Assembly: GCA_900101355.1 (NCBI GenBank)
Contig: FMUV01000005.1
Location: 1-64,000, forward strand
Reading direction: 5' to 3'
Source of the DNA: Ruminococcus sp. YE282
GTDB lineage: Bacteria > Bacillota > Clostridia > Oscillospirales > Acutalibacteraceae
DNA: 64,000 nt
Below, in pieces: positions 17,301 to 25,022 of the stretch. Under the pieces are notes generated by a model, which was not told the origin of the DNA, made no database searches, and saw nothing but the letters and a program-made list of their open reading frames with translations. The first letter of the stretch is position 1, and each line of letters begins with the position of its first letter. The position numbers and the translations under genes were made by a program.

Positions 17301-18023
17301 ACAACGAAGGTAGATGAAGAGTACCCCGAAAACAAGCTGTCCGGCGCTGTGTTCGAGATTTACGCGGATGTTGACGGCGACGGTGAATTCAACAAGGATG
17401 TCGATATCCTTATCGATACTATGACCGAGTCCGAAACAGAAAAGGGCAATTACTCTCTCGGAGACCTCGTAAAAGGCGGCTACTTTATGTATGAGGCGGA
17501 GGCCCCGGTAGGCTTCGTCAAGGATGATAACTACCACTATTTTGAGATCAGCGATGACGGCGACGTTGTCAATGTTGAGAACAAGGCAGGCGTAGGTTTT
17601 ATCAATAAGCCCATCTACGGAGAGCTTGAAATCACCAAGAGAGATGTTGCGACTGGAAAGCTCCTCCCGAATGCAGGATTCCGCATCAAGGATGAGAACG
17701 GCAACATCGTAGCGGAAGGATATACCGACAAGAACGGCGTAGCCAAGTTCAAGCTTCGTTACGGCAAGTACACCTATGAGGAATTCGACGCCCCGGATGG
17801 CTATATCCTCGATTCCAAGCCTTACTCTTTTGAGATCAAAGAGGACGGTCAGATCGTCAAGGCTGAAATGACTAACGAAAAGCAGCCCACTCCCGATACA
17901 CCTCAGACCGGCGATGAGTCCAACATGGGATTCTTTATCGGTCTCGGCGCGATCGCTGTTGGTGGTCTCATTGCCTTCCTCTTTCTTAAGTTCAAAAAGA
18001 GAGATGAGGATGACGATGACTGA
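14337..18023 (+). CDS. Giant LPXTG-type surface adhesin with thioester domain and Cna-B/SpaA repeats
   Basis: 1228 residues from the ATG at 14337 (AAAGGAA upstream). Order: signal peptide (1 to about 35, cleavage after PVSA); thioester (TQXA-type) domain with Cys at about 87 (AYCIEPG) and Gln at about 146 (ATQIIVWEL), which can form the internal bond that reacts with host surfaces; several Cna-B/SpaA stalk domains; a Thr/Glu/Pro linker (about 680-750); more stalk domains; then sorting signal TPQTG, a hydrophobic helix and an acidic tail. Three stalk domains are near-identical tandem copies with a period of exactly 252 bases (15291, 15543, 15795). The sortase B at 20942 is the likely anchor enzyme. 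As part of the transfer operon it probably promotes mating-pair adhesion. Confidence 0.9.
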   Translation: MDKIVSRKNFKRVAALILAAVTILSVFFTLPVSAKTGDKTTITFDYCYDTSGNIIKFAKTVTNGNVTVGTPGEELCRIYADGKDAYCIEPGYSLFSGNQLTEGKSSVWDGVSAAKRKAINIALLYGKPGSGKNLSGTEGQKWIATQIIVWELMTGCRNTSEGFKCTNTKYIDGMCAGDKNPGVKSVYNSISKAMAAHSTVPSFAAVLASKAPTHTMEYKDNKYQITLTDSNGVLSKFNYKTSGNIAVSISGNKMTLSTNSPITEAKTLSINKTVPSVSSNSVLVAHGDSSKQDVITGLAAPDPVPSVFKLKTNAGHLKIVKTAEDGNVSGIEFTVKGSSYNKTAKTDKNGELILAGLVPGTYTVTETPSDKYEKQPAQTVKVENGKTATVKFNNTINRGNLNIVKTSEDGVVADIQFTVTGTNYNKTVKTDKDGKINLPDLLPGSYTVTEEPSEKYEKQDPQTVKVEYGKTATVKFHNTINRGALDIIKTSEDGIVADIEFTVTGNNFNKTVKTDKNGKINIPDLLPGKYTVTEKTPDRYVEQKSQTVTVEYGKTAKVSFKNVLKRSEIVIQKKDMESKKIIPLAGFGFQIKKADGSLVKADGVDTFFTDKTGTIKLPIQLTYGKYQLIEVKAGTGYVLDGKPIDFNVDGTKTVVTLEQYNKAEKGTITIFKLGDIYKTVTEETVTAPTEETEPETTVPVDAKMTEPTEPEKPTAPAMDPSAPFEPTEPTKPQKPTEPTKVIFDEETTAPTEEVTEPEEITRYIPVFEEGYLEGAEFEITAAEDIKTPDGVVHYKKGEVVDTVTTSKKGKAVTKQLYLGKYLIRETKSPYGYIRNAETYPVTLSYAGETVEVTNTDLTVHNQREKAEVTLKKIVERYEQLNLGTATELTKVSFAIYANEDITAEDGKFIPKDGLIEIVYCDEDGNVKFETELPFGKYYVQEYTTDDHYVIDDTKYEFEFAYSEDIDVEEVHINEGKEIENKLKRGTVVTTKVDEEYPENKLSGAVFEIYADVDGDGEFNKDVDILIDTMTESETEKGNYSLGDLVKGGYFMYEAEAPVGFVKDDNYHYFEISDDGDVVNVENKAGVGFINKPIYGELEITKRDVATGKLLPNAGFRIKDENGNIVAEGYTDKNGVAKFKLRYGKYTYEEFDAPDGYILDSKPYSFEIKEDGQIVKAEMTNEKQPTPDTPQTGDESNMGFFIGLGAIAVGGLIAFLFLKFKKRDEDDDD

Positions 18024-18382
18024 TGAGAAACGTGTATGTCTGCTCTCCTTTACGCGGTAACATTACTGAGAACCTCGAAAAAGTAAAGCAATACGGTAAA
18101 TTCGTTTTAGAGTGCGGTATGGCTCCGGTCATACCGCATTTCTATGCGGAGATACTGGACGATACGGTCGATGAGGAACGCACTCTCGGAATGACAGCCG
18201 GAACCTCACTGCTGTTTCGCGCCGATGCTTTATGGGTATTCGGTGATAACATCACGGAAGGTATGAAGAAGGAAATCACTTTTGCCAAGCACTTAAAGCT
18301 TGACATCAGATATATTACAGAAAAAGATTTAGAAACCGGAGGTAAAAAGTATGCCAAAAAACTCGGCAAAAAGAAAAGGTAA
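18023..18382 (+). CDS. DUF4406-like (nucleoside 2-deoxyribosyltransferase fold) protein
   Basis: 119 residues; ATG overlaps the adhesin stop. The beginning MRNVYVCSPLRGNI with the following E-N-L-E-K-V and the later FRADALWVFGDNITEGMKKE match the small nucleoside 2-deoxyribosyltransferase-like fold (DUF4406/DUF7768 type). Such proteins are frequent on phages and conjugative elements and are suspected to act on nucleotides or their derivatives. The C-terminal Lys-rich tail overlaps the next gene by 32 bases. Substrate unknown. Confidence 0.65.
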   Translation: MRNVYVCSPLRGNITENLEKVKQYGKFVLECGMAPVIPHFYAEILDDTVDEERTLGMTAGTSLLFRADALWVFGDNITEGMKKEITFAKHLKLDIRYITEKDLETGGKKYAKKLGKKKR

Positions 18383-18710
18383 GAGGATTCTGACAACGAT
18401 TGCCTGCGTTTTATTCGCGCTCGTGTTCATCGCCATGTCCTCGTTAACGGTTTTTGCGGCGGGAGATGTCTCGTCTGCCATCCAGAGTACCTGGAACTCG
18501 GCTCAGACTCAGATTAAGAACGTGGTCAACAATGTTGTGTTCCCCGTTATCGATATGATCCTTGCCGTTCTGTTTTTCGTAAAGCTGGCAACGGCGTATA
18601 TGGATTACAGAAAGCACGGTCAGTTTGAATTTGCCGCGCCCGCTATTCTGTTTGGCTGTCTTGTGTTCGCATTAACCGCGCCAATGTACATTTGGACTGT
18701 CCTCAGTTAA
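18351..18710 (+). CDS. DUF3852-type small membrane protein of the transfer system
   Basis: 119 residues, preceded by GGAGG. A basic N-terminus and a signal-like hydrophobic helix (about 13-36, ending VFAAGD) are followed by two more hydrophobic segments (about 60-80 and 93-117). This is the layout of DUF3852/VirB2-like small subunits in Tn1549-type type IV secretion systems, where a processed hydrophobic peptide could form the channel or pilus-like part. It lies directly before the VirB6-like gene. Pilin identity is inferred from position and topology. Confidence 0.65.
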   Translation: MPKNSAKRKGKRILTTIACVLFALVFIAMSSLTVFAAGDVSSAIQSTWNSAQTQIKNVVNNVVFPVIDMILAVLFFVKLATAYMDYRKHGQFEFAAPAILFGCLVFALTAPMYIWTVLS

Positions 18711-18724
18711 GGGGTGGTTTTTAA

Positions 18725-19636
18725 ATGTTTGATTGGTTAGGTGATTTATTAGGAAACGCATTCGGATCGTTAGGACAGCAGATATCAAGTGCCATCTTTG
18801 ATATTATGCTGAAGTGGATCTACGAACAGATCTACAACGCAGTAGCGGATTTTTTCACGCAGATGGGCAACATGGGCGCAGAAATCTTCGACCTCGATGT
18901 TGTCAAATCCACTATCAGTCTGTTTACAATGTTCGGATGGGCGCTGTTTGCTGTAGGTACGGTAGTTGCCGTGTTTGATGTCGCGGTAGAGTATCAAAAC
19001 GGCAGAGCATCAATTAAGACAACGGCTATCAATATTCTCAAAGGATTTTTCGCTTGTTCGTTGATTGGCATAATACCTGTTGAACTGTACAAGTTCTGTA
19101 TCTCATTGCAGAATTCACTCGCAAAGGATTTGTCGCTGCTAAACGCAAGCGGAAAATCACTTGGTTTAGCGGAAGAATCAACGGAATTGTGGAAAGGTGC
19201 GTTTTCTCTTTCGGGAAACGTATCGTTAAGTCTGTTCAACATTCTTGCGATGATCGCTTTTGCCTACTGCGTAGTCAAGATATTCTTCGCCAATATCAAG
19301 CGCGGCGGTATCCTGTTGATTCAGATGGCAGTAGGTTCCTTATATATGTTCAGCATTCCGAGAGGTTATCAAGACGGATTCAACCAGTGGATGAAACAGG
19401 TGATCGCTATCTGTTTGACGGCGTTCATGCAAACAACGCTGTTGTATTTGGGCTTGATGATATTCCCAGATAATATGCTGCTTGGTCTCGGAGTTATGCT
19501 TTCGGCAAATGAAGTGCCGAGGATTGCGGAGCAATTCGGTCTGGATTCGAGCGTAAAGGTGAATATGATGTCTGTCGTACACGCCACTACTACCGCAGTG
19601 AATCTGACGCGCTCGGTTGCCCGTGCCGCTTCTTAA
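18725..19636 (+). CDS. VirB6/TrbL-like polytopic membrane protein (DUF6045 type)
   Basis: 303 residues with about six hydrophobic segments (around 57-80, 95-118, 160-182, 190-208, 222-243, 248-262) after an amphipathic N-terminus rich in Gly, Leu and Phe. The ending VVHATTTAVNLTRSVARA is typical of the ICE form. VirB6-like proteins form the inner-membrane core of the mating channel. GGGG before the ATG is the ribosome binding site. It follows the DUF3852 gene by 14 bases and lies ahead of PrgI and VirB4, the usual order. Confidence 0.75.
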   Translation: MFDWLGDLLGNAFGSLGQQISSAIFDIMLKWIYEQIYNAVADFFTQMGNMGAEIFDLDVVKSTISLFTMFGWALFAVGTVVAVFDVAVEYQNGRASIKTTAINILKGFFACSLIGIIPVELYKFCISLQNSLAKDLSLLNASGKSLGLAEESTELWKGAFSLSGNVSLSLFNILAMIAFAYCVVKIFFANIKRGGILLIQMAVGSLYMFSIPRGYQDGFNQWMKQVIAICLTAFMQTTLLYLGLMIFPDNMLLGLGVMLSANEVPRIAEQFGLDSSVKVNMMSVVHATTTAVNLTRSVARAAS

Positions 19637-19646
19637 GGAGAACCGG

Positions 19647-20033
19647 ATGAACAGTAATAACGAACTGACAAGAGATGATATCGCTATTGACAATGATTTT
19701 GAGGTTGACGCCGAAACAGGACAGGAAATAACGGCGTATGTTGAAACGTGGTTTGATGTAGATGAGAAATTCGGTGTGGACACATCAGATGATGACGTTT
19801 GGCTGAATATGTACGCAACGTACAATCCTTACAAGGACACGATCAAAGTTGAGTGTGTGATTGATAAACCGCTCGATTCCGAAAGTTTCGATTATGAGCC
19901 TACTGAATCCGAAGCGCAGCTTCTCAAGGATATGATAACCGAAAAGCTGAAATACCGTTACGGCACAACCCCGAAGGACTTTTGTCAAGAAGCATTTGAT
20001 ACCTTTTTAGACTACGGAGGCCCCAAATTATGA
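19647..20033 (+). CDS. Small acidic ICE protein between VirB6 and PrgI genes
   Basis: 128 residues from the ATG at 19647 (TAAGGAGAACC upstream). Very acidic in its first 60 residues (DFEVDAETGQEI, WFDVDEKFGVDTSDDD), then mixed alpha/beta. No recognised family. The end DYGGPKL is encoded over a GGAGG that is the ribosome binding site for the PrgI-type gene at 20030. It could be a cytoplasmic accessory of the channel or a regulatory protein. Confidence 0.55.
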   Translation: MNSNNELTRDDIAIDNDFEVDAETGQEITAYVETWFDVDEKFGVDTSDDDVWLNMYATYNPYKDTIKVECVIDKPLDSESFDYEPTESEAQLLKDMITEKLKYRYGTTPKDFCQEAFDTFLDYGGPKL

Positions 20034-20302
20034 AAACCTATTTATATCCGCAGAATCTTCGCGCCACAGCCAACCTCTGGCTGTGGTCGCTGCGTGATTT
20101 TGCCATTATGTGTGTAGCCTTGCTGCTCTCGATCCTTATTCTTTCGCAGACCGGAATCGTTGTACCTCTCGCGCTGACATTGGCTTTTGCCTTTCTGTCG
20201 ATCCGCTTTACAGACACGACCGTGTTGGATTTTATCAGGTACGCAGCGAAATACTTTATGCTCACACAACAGAAATTCATCTGGAAAGAGGGAAAACGAT
20301 AA
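20030..20302 (+). CDS. PrgI-family (VirB3/TcpE-like) channel protein
   Basis: 90 residues; ATG overlaps the previous stop. Two adjacent hydrophobic helices (about 24-42 and 44-60) follow a short N-terminus that fits the PrgI pattern of a YLYPQNL-type opening, with a basic C-terminal cytoplasmic tail. PrgI proteins associate with the VirB4 ATPase in Gram-positive type IV secretion systems. The next gene begins right after the stop. Confidence 0.78.
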   Translation: MKTYLYPQNLRATANLWLWSLRDFAIMCVALLLSILILSQTGIVVPLALTLAFAFLSIRFTDTTVLDFIRYAAKYFMLTQQKFIWKEGKR

Positions 20303-20938
20303 ATGACGAAAGAAGAAAAGAAGGCTCTTAAAGCTGAACGGAAAAAGTTTAAGAGCATCAACAAAAAGAAGAGAAAAGGACAGTCCGTGCAAGATCTTCT
20401 CGGCATCAAAACCTTTACCAAGCACGGCTTGAAGGTAGGCAAGAATACCTTTGTCTTTTTCAGCGTAGTTCCGACCAATATCTCTGTTCTCTCCTATGAG
20501 AACATTGAAATCAAAATCAACCATTTGATGATGGTACTTTCTGCTGTGCCCGATATCGAGGTGAACTGCACCGATGCGGCTGAGTGTTTCGATACCAACA
20601 AAAGCTATCTGCTCAAGCGTATCGACAAAGAACCTCATCAGGGTGTCAGAGAACTGCTCAAGAAGGATTTTGAATTCCTCGATAATCTTAATGTTGAGGG
20701 TTCAACAGCCAGACAGTTTCTCTTTATCGTTCGCTGTAAAAACTCGTCCGACGATCAGGTGCTGACGATTGCGAACAGGGTAGAGAAGATCATCAGTGAG
20801 CAGAACTTCGACATCAAGCGGTTGAAGAAGGATGATATCAAGCGCTTCCTCGCCATTTACTATGATGCGAGTCTCAACGGCGAGAGCATTCCCGACTATG
20901 ACGGGATCCAATATTTGAAAGACGGAAAGGATGATTAA
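20303..20938 (+). CDS. Conserved transfer protein preceding VirB4
   Basis: 211 residues. The first 30 residues are highly basic (KKALKAERKKFKSINKKKRK). The rest looks like a RAGNYA-type alpha/beta fold, the kind of domain often fused to the front of VirB4 (VFFSVVPTNISVL, LMMVLSAVPDIEV, FLFIVRCKN). Role is inferred as an accessory of the VirB4 ATPase. It is located between PrgI and sortase, with both junctions under five bases apart. Confidence 0.6.
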   Translation: MTKEEKKALKAERKKFKSINKKKRKGQSVQDLLGIKTFTKHGLKVGKNTFVFFSVVPTNISVLSYENIEIKINHLMMVLSAVPDIEVNCTDAAECFDTNKSYLLKRIDKEPHQGVRELLKKDFEFLDNLNVEGSTARQFLFIVRCKNSSDDQVLTIANRVEKIISEQNFDIKRLKKDDIKRFLAIYYDASLNGESIPDYDGIQYLKDGKDD

Positions 20939-20941
20939 CCT

Positions 20942-21775
20942 ATGCAGAGAAAGAAAGTAAGGAATTGGAAGAGTATCTTCGGCACGATTGCCGTGATCCT
21001 CGCGTTCGGCATTGTGATTTTTGCCTGCGTTTATTCTATCGTGAATAAAGCGAATACCGAGAAAGAGGCTGATGACGCGTTCTCTCAGATTGAGGAAACG
21101 GTAACCAAGCCGCGCATCAGATTTCCCAGTCCCGTGATTTGCAAGGAGGATGGCGATGATGAAAAAGGCACAGACGCCGGAGTACAAAATATGGCTGTTG
21201 AATACGAACAGCAGGAATACTATCAGCCTCACTCCATCGCGGAGCTCATCAATATGAACGGTGACTGCTTCGGCTGGGTAAGCATCGGCGGTACGAATAT
21301 CAGCTATCCTGTCATGCATACTCCCTCAGATCCCGAAAAGTATCTGTACAAAGATTTTTACGGCAACTACAGCTACAGCGGTACACCCTTTCTGGATGCT
21401 AGATGTTCGGCAGATGATGACAACCTTATCATCTACGGACATCACATGAATGGCGGTACCATGTTTGCCGATCTATGTAACTATCAGTATGAAAGCTACA
21501 GAAACGCGCATCCCAATGTGGTGCTTGAAACAAAGGAAGGTGCGGCGGCATACAGAGTGTTTTCTGTCATGAGAATCAAGTCGACCGATTATTGGTATAA
21601 CTTTCTGAAAGCCGAAACCGATAGAAAGTATGATACCAAGATCAATTACGCTCTCAAAAATTCTCTGTACAAGACCGGAATCACACCGAAATACGGTCAG
21701 CAGATCCTTACGCTCTCCACTTGCTGCGGCAGTGCGAAGGATGACAGGATCGTGGTACTTGCCGTCAAGGGATAA
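20942..21775 (+). CDS. srtB: Class B sortase
   Basis: 277 residues. N-terminal basic stretch and one transmembrane helix (about 11-33), a linker, and an extracellular sortase domain (about 95-277). Catalytic residues are visible: His in YGHHM (167), Cys in LSTCC (261) and Arg in DDRIVV (269). The enzyme cuts sorting signals and links surface proteins to the cell wall; the obvious substrate is the TPQTG adhesin at 14337, same operon. Sortase B genes beside virB4 are typical of Tn1549-like ICEs. The domain length and the pattern after LSTCC favour class B. Confidence 0.9.
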   Translation: MQRKKVRNWKSIFGTIAVILAFGIVIFACVYSIVNKANTEKEADDAFSQIEETVTKPRIRFPSPVICKEDGDDEKGTDAGVQNMAVEYEQQEYYQPHSIAELINMNGDCFGWVSIGGTNISYPVMHTPSDPEKYLYKDFYGNYSYSGTPFLDARCSADDDNLIIYGHHMNGGTMFADLCNYQYESYRNAHPNVVLETKEGAAAYRVFSVMRIKSTDYWYNFLKAETDRKYDTKINYALKNSLYKTGITPKYGQQILTLSTCCGSAKDDRIVVLAVKG

Positions 21776-21793
21776 GACCTAAACTATTTATCA

Positions 21794-21846
21794 GTCATTT
21801 GCAATGCGGATGACTGTTAACCAAAGATCCTCCCGTTGCAAATGAC
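21794..21846. repeat. Perfect 11-bp inverted repeat upstream of virB4
   Basis: GTCATTTGCAA (21794-21804) and TTGCAAATGAC (21836-21846) are exact complements with a 31-base loop, ending five bases before the AGGAGG of virB4. It could be an RNA hairpin controlling VirB4 translation or processing between sortase and ATPase, or an operator. Confidence 0.55.
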
Positions 21847-21862
21847 GCGACAGGAGGTAAAA

Positions 21863-23704
21863 ATGTCTTTATTCAAAAGAAAACCGAAAGAATTAACGCC
21901 TGATGAGAAGGAGCAGATCTACACCAAAGATTTCTTTGATATGATCCTGCCCTCGACCATCAGCTTCAAAGCAAATTACTATATCGTAGGCGACAGCTAT
22001 CGCTGCGCGTGGGTGATCCATGAGTACGCGCCTTCTACAGAGGAACAGGCGTTATTATCTCAACTTGCAGACCGCAACGGCGTAACGCTGCGTATCTTCA
22101 ACCGCCTTGTTGAACCCTTCGAGCAGAGAAAGATTTTGCAGAACGCAGAGAGAAAGAATAAGCTGCAATCGACAGGCAACAACGTATCCGAAACAATCGA
22201 GGCGCAGGGCAACTTGCAGGACGTTACCTCGCTGATCACTAATATGCAGCGCTCGAAAGAAATCCTGCTACACTGCTCCGTGTTTATTGAGCTGAAGGCG
22301 AAATCGAAGAAGAAGCTCAAGGAGCTCCAGACCGACATCGACATGGAACTGGCGCGTTCAAAGATCAAGGTGGACAAGCTCACGCTCCGGCAGAAAGAAG
22401 GATTCCTCTCTGTGAATCCGCTTGGAACGAATATGTTCGGCTCTCTCTATGAGCGTGTTTTACCGGCTTCATCGGTAGCGAATATGTTCCCGTTCAACTT
22501 CTCAGGCAAGACAGATCCCAATGGCTTCTATATCGGGCGCGATAAATACGGCACGAATATCCTCGTGGACTTTGATCGCAGAACAGAGGACAAGACAAAT
22601 TCAAACGTCCTGATTCTCGGCAACTCCGGTCAAGGTAAGTCGTTCTTGCTGAAGCTGCTTCTCACCAATATCCGTGAGAGCGGTAAGGCTTTGATTTGTC
22701 TGGATCCCGAAGCTGAGTACGAAGACCTGACCACTTCGCTCGGCGGCTGTTATATCGATTTCATGAACGGTCAGTACAAAATCAATCCGCTTGAACCAAA
22801 GGATTGGGGAGAGAACAGCGATGAAGATAACGATGAGAACACGCCTAACGCTTTCAAGCGTGTAACAAGGCTGAGCCAGCACATTGCTTTTCTCAAAGAC
22901 TTCTTCCGCGCCTACAAGGATTTTACCGATCAGCAGCTTGACACCATCGAAATCCTGCTGATGAAGCTCTACGCCAGATTCGGCATTACAGACGCGACTG
23001 ACTACAGTCAGAAGAAACCGTCGGACTTCCCGATCATGAAAGACCTCTATGAAATCTGCGAGGAAGAGTTCAAATCTTTTGACACAAAGCGCAAGCACAT
23101 CTATACCGAGCAGACCTTGCAGGAAGTATGCCTCGGTTTGCATTCTATGTGTATCGGTGCGGAAAGCAAGTATTTCAACGGACACACCAACATTACCGAT
23201 GACACTTTCCTGTGCTTCGGAGTGAAGGGCTTGCTTGATACGAACCGCCGACTCAAGGACGCCATGCTTTTCAATATTTTGTCGTATATGAGCAACAAGC
23301 TCCTCGGCATCGGCAACACGGTCGCTTCCATTGACGAGTTGTATCTCTTTCTGAGTAACCGTACAGCCATCGAGTATATCCGCAACGCTATGAAGCGTGT
23401 GCGCAAGAAGGAAAGCTCAGTCATTCTCGCTTCGCAGAATATCGAGGATTTTCTGCTTCCCGACATCAAGGAGTTCACAAAGCCCTTGTTCTCCATCCCG
23501 ACTCACCACTTCCTTTTCTATCCCGGCAATATCAACGCCAGGGACTATGAAGAGGCGCTCATGGTCGAGCCGAATGAGTATCAGCTGATTCGTTTCAGCT
23601 CACAGGGTACTTGCCTTTATCGATGCGGAAACGAGCGATATCTGCTCCAGGTCATCGCCCCGAAATACAAATCTGCCTTGTTCGGTAAAGCAGGCGGCAG
23701 ATAA
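21863..23704 (+). CDS. virB4: VirB4-family conjugation ATPase
   Basis: 613 residues from the ATG at 21863 (GGAGG upstream). Walker A GNSGQGKS at residues 253-260 and a Walker B-like SIDELYLF near 490. A further motif, ASQNIEDFLLPDI (about 520), matches the VirB4/TraE group. It powers assembly and substrate passage through the mating channel at the inner membrane. Length is about 200 residues shorter than VirB4 forms that carry their own N-terminal domain. This fits the separate protein at 20303 supplying that part. The terminator at 23723 follows. Confidence 0.92.
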   Translation: MSLFKRKPKELTPDEKEQIYTKDFFDMILPSTISFKANYYIVGDSYRCAWVIHEYAPSTEEQALLSQLADRNGVTLRIFNRLVEPFEQRKILQNAERKNKLQSTGNNVSETIEAQGNLQDVTSLITNMQRSKEILLHCSVFIELKAKSKKKLKELQTDIDMELARSKIKVDKLTLRQKEGFLSVNPLGTNMFGSLYERVLPASSVANMFPFNFSGKTDPNGFYIGRDKYGTNILVDFDRRTEDKTNSNVLILGNSGQGKSFLLKLLLTNIRESGKALICLDPEAEYEDLTTSLGGCYIDFMNGQYKINPLEPKDWGENSDEDNDENTPNAFKRVTRLSQHIAFLKDFFRAYKDFTDQQLDTIEILLMKLYARFGITDATDYSQKKPSDFPIMKDLYEICEEEFKSFDTKRKHIYTEQTLQEVCLGLHSMCIGAESKYFNGHTNITDDTFLCFGVKGLLDTNRRLKDAMLFNILSYMSNKLLGIGNTVASIDELYLFLSNRTAIEYIRNAMKRVRKKESSVILASQNIEDFLLPDIKEFTKPLFSIPTHHFLFYPGNINARDYEEALMVEPNEYQLIRFSSQGTCLYRCGNERYLLQVIAPKYKSALFGKAGGR

Positions 23705-23722
23705 CAGAAGAATTGTCCAAGA

Positions 23723-23750
23723 AAACCTCCGCATTTTCTTGCGGAGGTTT
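23723..23750 (+). terminator. Hairpin terminator after virB4
   Basis: AAACCTCCGC (23723-23732) and GCGGAGGTTT (23741-23750) form a perfect stem with an eight-base loop. The 3' arm ends in TTT only, so termination may be partial. Confidence 0.6.
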
Positions 23751-23751
23751 G

Positions 23752-23780
23752 TGGACAAGGTTGAATTTTTCTGGTATCAT
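23752..23780 (+). promoter_or_regulatory. Promoter of the nuclease-like cargo gene
   Basis: TGGACA (23752-23757), 17-base spacer, TATCAT (23775-23780), sited right after the virB4 terminator and 37 bases ahead of the ATG at 23817. Confidence 0.5.
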
Positions 23781-23816
23781 AAAAAAGATGATTCGAAATC
23801 TACGGAGGATTAGAAA

Positions 23817-24338
23817 ATGTCTTTTTTTAGAGAGTATCAGAATTATAAAGATGAAATTGATTTAGCGCTTATACAAAATGGTTGCGTAGAAATTGAGCTA
23901 TATTCAATAATTGCAAGTTTAATCAGAGAATCACAGAATAAATGCAATTTATCGGTTCGTGATGTGTCTAATAGAAGAAAATCTCCTGTTTCAGAAAAGT
24001 TTTATGGTAATGCAGGTTTTCCGGATTTTGTAATACTAAACCGTGAAAAGGATCCAGATAATATTACTATTTATGGATGTGTTGAAGCAAAAATGCCAAC
24101 TATAGAATTGAATAAAAAAGATGAACAAATACAAGGGCATATTCAATATTTTGAAAAGGTGTTGTACACTAATGGAATTCGATGGGTACTGTTTGATGAA
24201 GGCGAAGAACTTTTTGATATTACTCTTGGCGAAATAATAAGAGATAATAAAAGAAACAAGATTAAATGGTATGCACAAGATAATTGGGATGCTTTGATTA
24301 GAGAAATAGATAATATAGAATGGTTTAAATCTGCTTAA
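23817..24338 (+). CDS. PD-(D/E)XK nuclease-like cargo protein
   Basis: 173 residues, visibly AT-richer than its neighbours. GFPDFVIL (Asp70) followed by GCVEAKMP (Glu90, Lys92) fits the D...E-x-K active site of the restriction-endonuclease fold; an N-terminal helix contains Glu25 and Glu27. Similar domains occur in type I restriction subunits and stand-alone defence nucleases. No methyltransferase or specificity gene is next to it. It has its own promoter and lies between virB4 and the small basic protein, so it is an inserted accessory gene. Whether it cuts DNA, RNA or nothing is unknown. Confidence 0.6.
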   Translation: MSFFREYQNYKDEIDLALIQNGCVEIELYSIIASLIRESQNKCNLSVRDVSNRRKSPVSEKFYGNAGFPDFVILNREKDPDNITIYGCVEAKMPTIELNKKDEQIQGHIQYFEKVLYTNGIRWVLFDEGEELFDITLGEIIRDNKRNKIKWYAQDNWDALIREIDNIEWFKSA

Positions 24339-24389
24339 TAATGTAATAAATATAATTTGTTGAAGCAATCTTAACTCGGAGGTAGGAGT

Positions 24390-24554
24390 GTGAAACTGAT
24401 ACCCTTAAACAAGCAAAGCAAAAAGGCACAGAAAAAATACCATGCTCGCAGTCGCCGTGACTGGAACGGCTTGAAGCCGACCACCAGAGTGGTCAAGAGC
24501 AAGAAGGTTTACGACAGAAAGAAAATGCAAAAACCAACCATTGAGCAAGAATGA
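24390..24554 (+). CDS. Small basic ICE protein (54 residues, GTG start)
   Basis: A GTG at 24390 with GGAGGTAGGAG upstream opens a 54-residue frame beginning with K-L-I-P-L-N and very rich in Lys and Arg (SKKAQKKYHARSRRDWNGLK, then VVKSKKVYDRKK). This kind of short basic protein is found after virB4 in related elements. The final codons overlap an ATG at 24551. Nucleic-acid binding is likely from composition. Confidence 0.6.
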   Translation: MKLIPLNKQSKKAQKKYHARSRRDWNGLKPTTRVVKSKKVYDRKKMQKPTIEQE

Positions 24555-24571
24555 TACATCAGGTGATTTAT

Positions 24572-25012
24572 ATGAATGATTTTAAAGTGCTTCGAGCAGA
24601 GAAAACTTGGCAGAGAGCAGGAGCGTATTCCGTCAGAATTCAGGGCATGAACCGTCAGCATCACATAGCTTTGCAAGATGAGTTTGACGAGCATGACGGA
24701 GATGAAAGCAAATACATAGTCCTGTTGGATGACGAGTACCCTGTGGCGACTTGCCGATTCTATGAATTAGATAACAGCACGGTACTTGTCGGACGTGTTG
24801 TTGTGCTCCCCGATTATCGCGGACAGCACCTCGGCAGCAGAGTTATCAAGGAAGCCGAGAAGTGGATCAAAGAACTCGGCTATAATCAAATCAGAATCGA
24901 TAGTCGCGTAGAAGCTGTCGGCTTTTATGAAAAGCTCGGCTATACTCGTATGGATGACGAGGTGATCAAGAGCTGGAGCTTTGACTGCAAGAGAATGTAT
25001 AAGATATTGTGA
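24572..25012 (+). CDS. GNAT-family N-acetyltransferase
   Basis: 146 residues from the ATG at 24572 (AGGTGAT upstream). Motif A of the GNAT fold is clear at about residues 75-95 (VVVLPDYRGQHLGSRVIKEA, with the acetyl-CoA-binding R/Q-x-x-G-x-G/A pattern). The usual final strand is IRIDSR, followed by AVGFYEKLGYT. The acceptor is unknown; it could be a small molecule, a peptide or an antibiotic. It overlaps nothing and is followed after 10 bases by the ADP-ribosylglycohydrolase, so the pair may work together as cargo. Confidence 0.82.
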   Translation: MNDFKVLRAEKTWQRAGAYSVRIQGMNRQHHIALQDEFDEHDGDESKYIVLLDDEYPVATCRFYELDNSTVLVGRVVVLPDYRGQHLGSRVIKEAEKWIKELGYNQIRIDSRVEAVGFYEKLGYTRMDDEVIKSWSFDCKRMYKIL

Positions 25013-25022
25013 GGAAAAACAA

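Noticed and set aside
15671..17537. Long minus-strand frames under the adhesin (up to 340 codons)
   Set aside because: They are shadows of the plus-strand gene: no ribosome binding site, repetitive composition mirrored from the Cna-B repeats.
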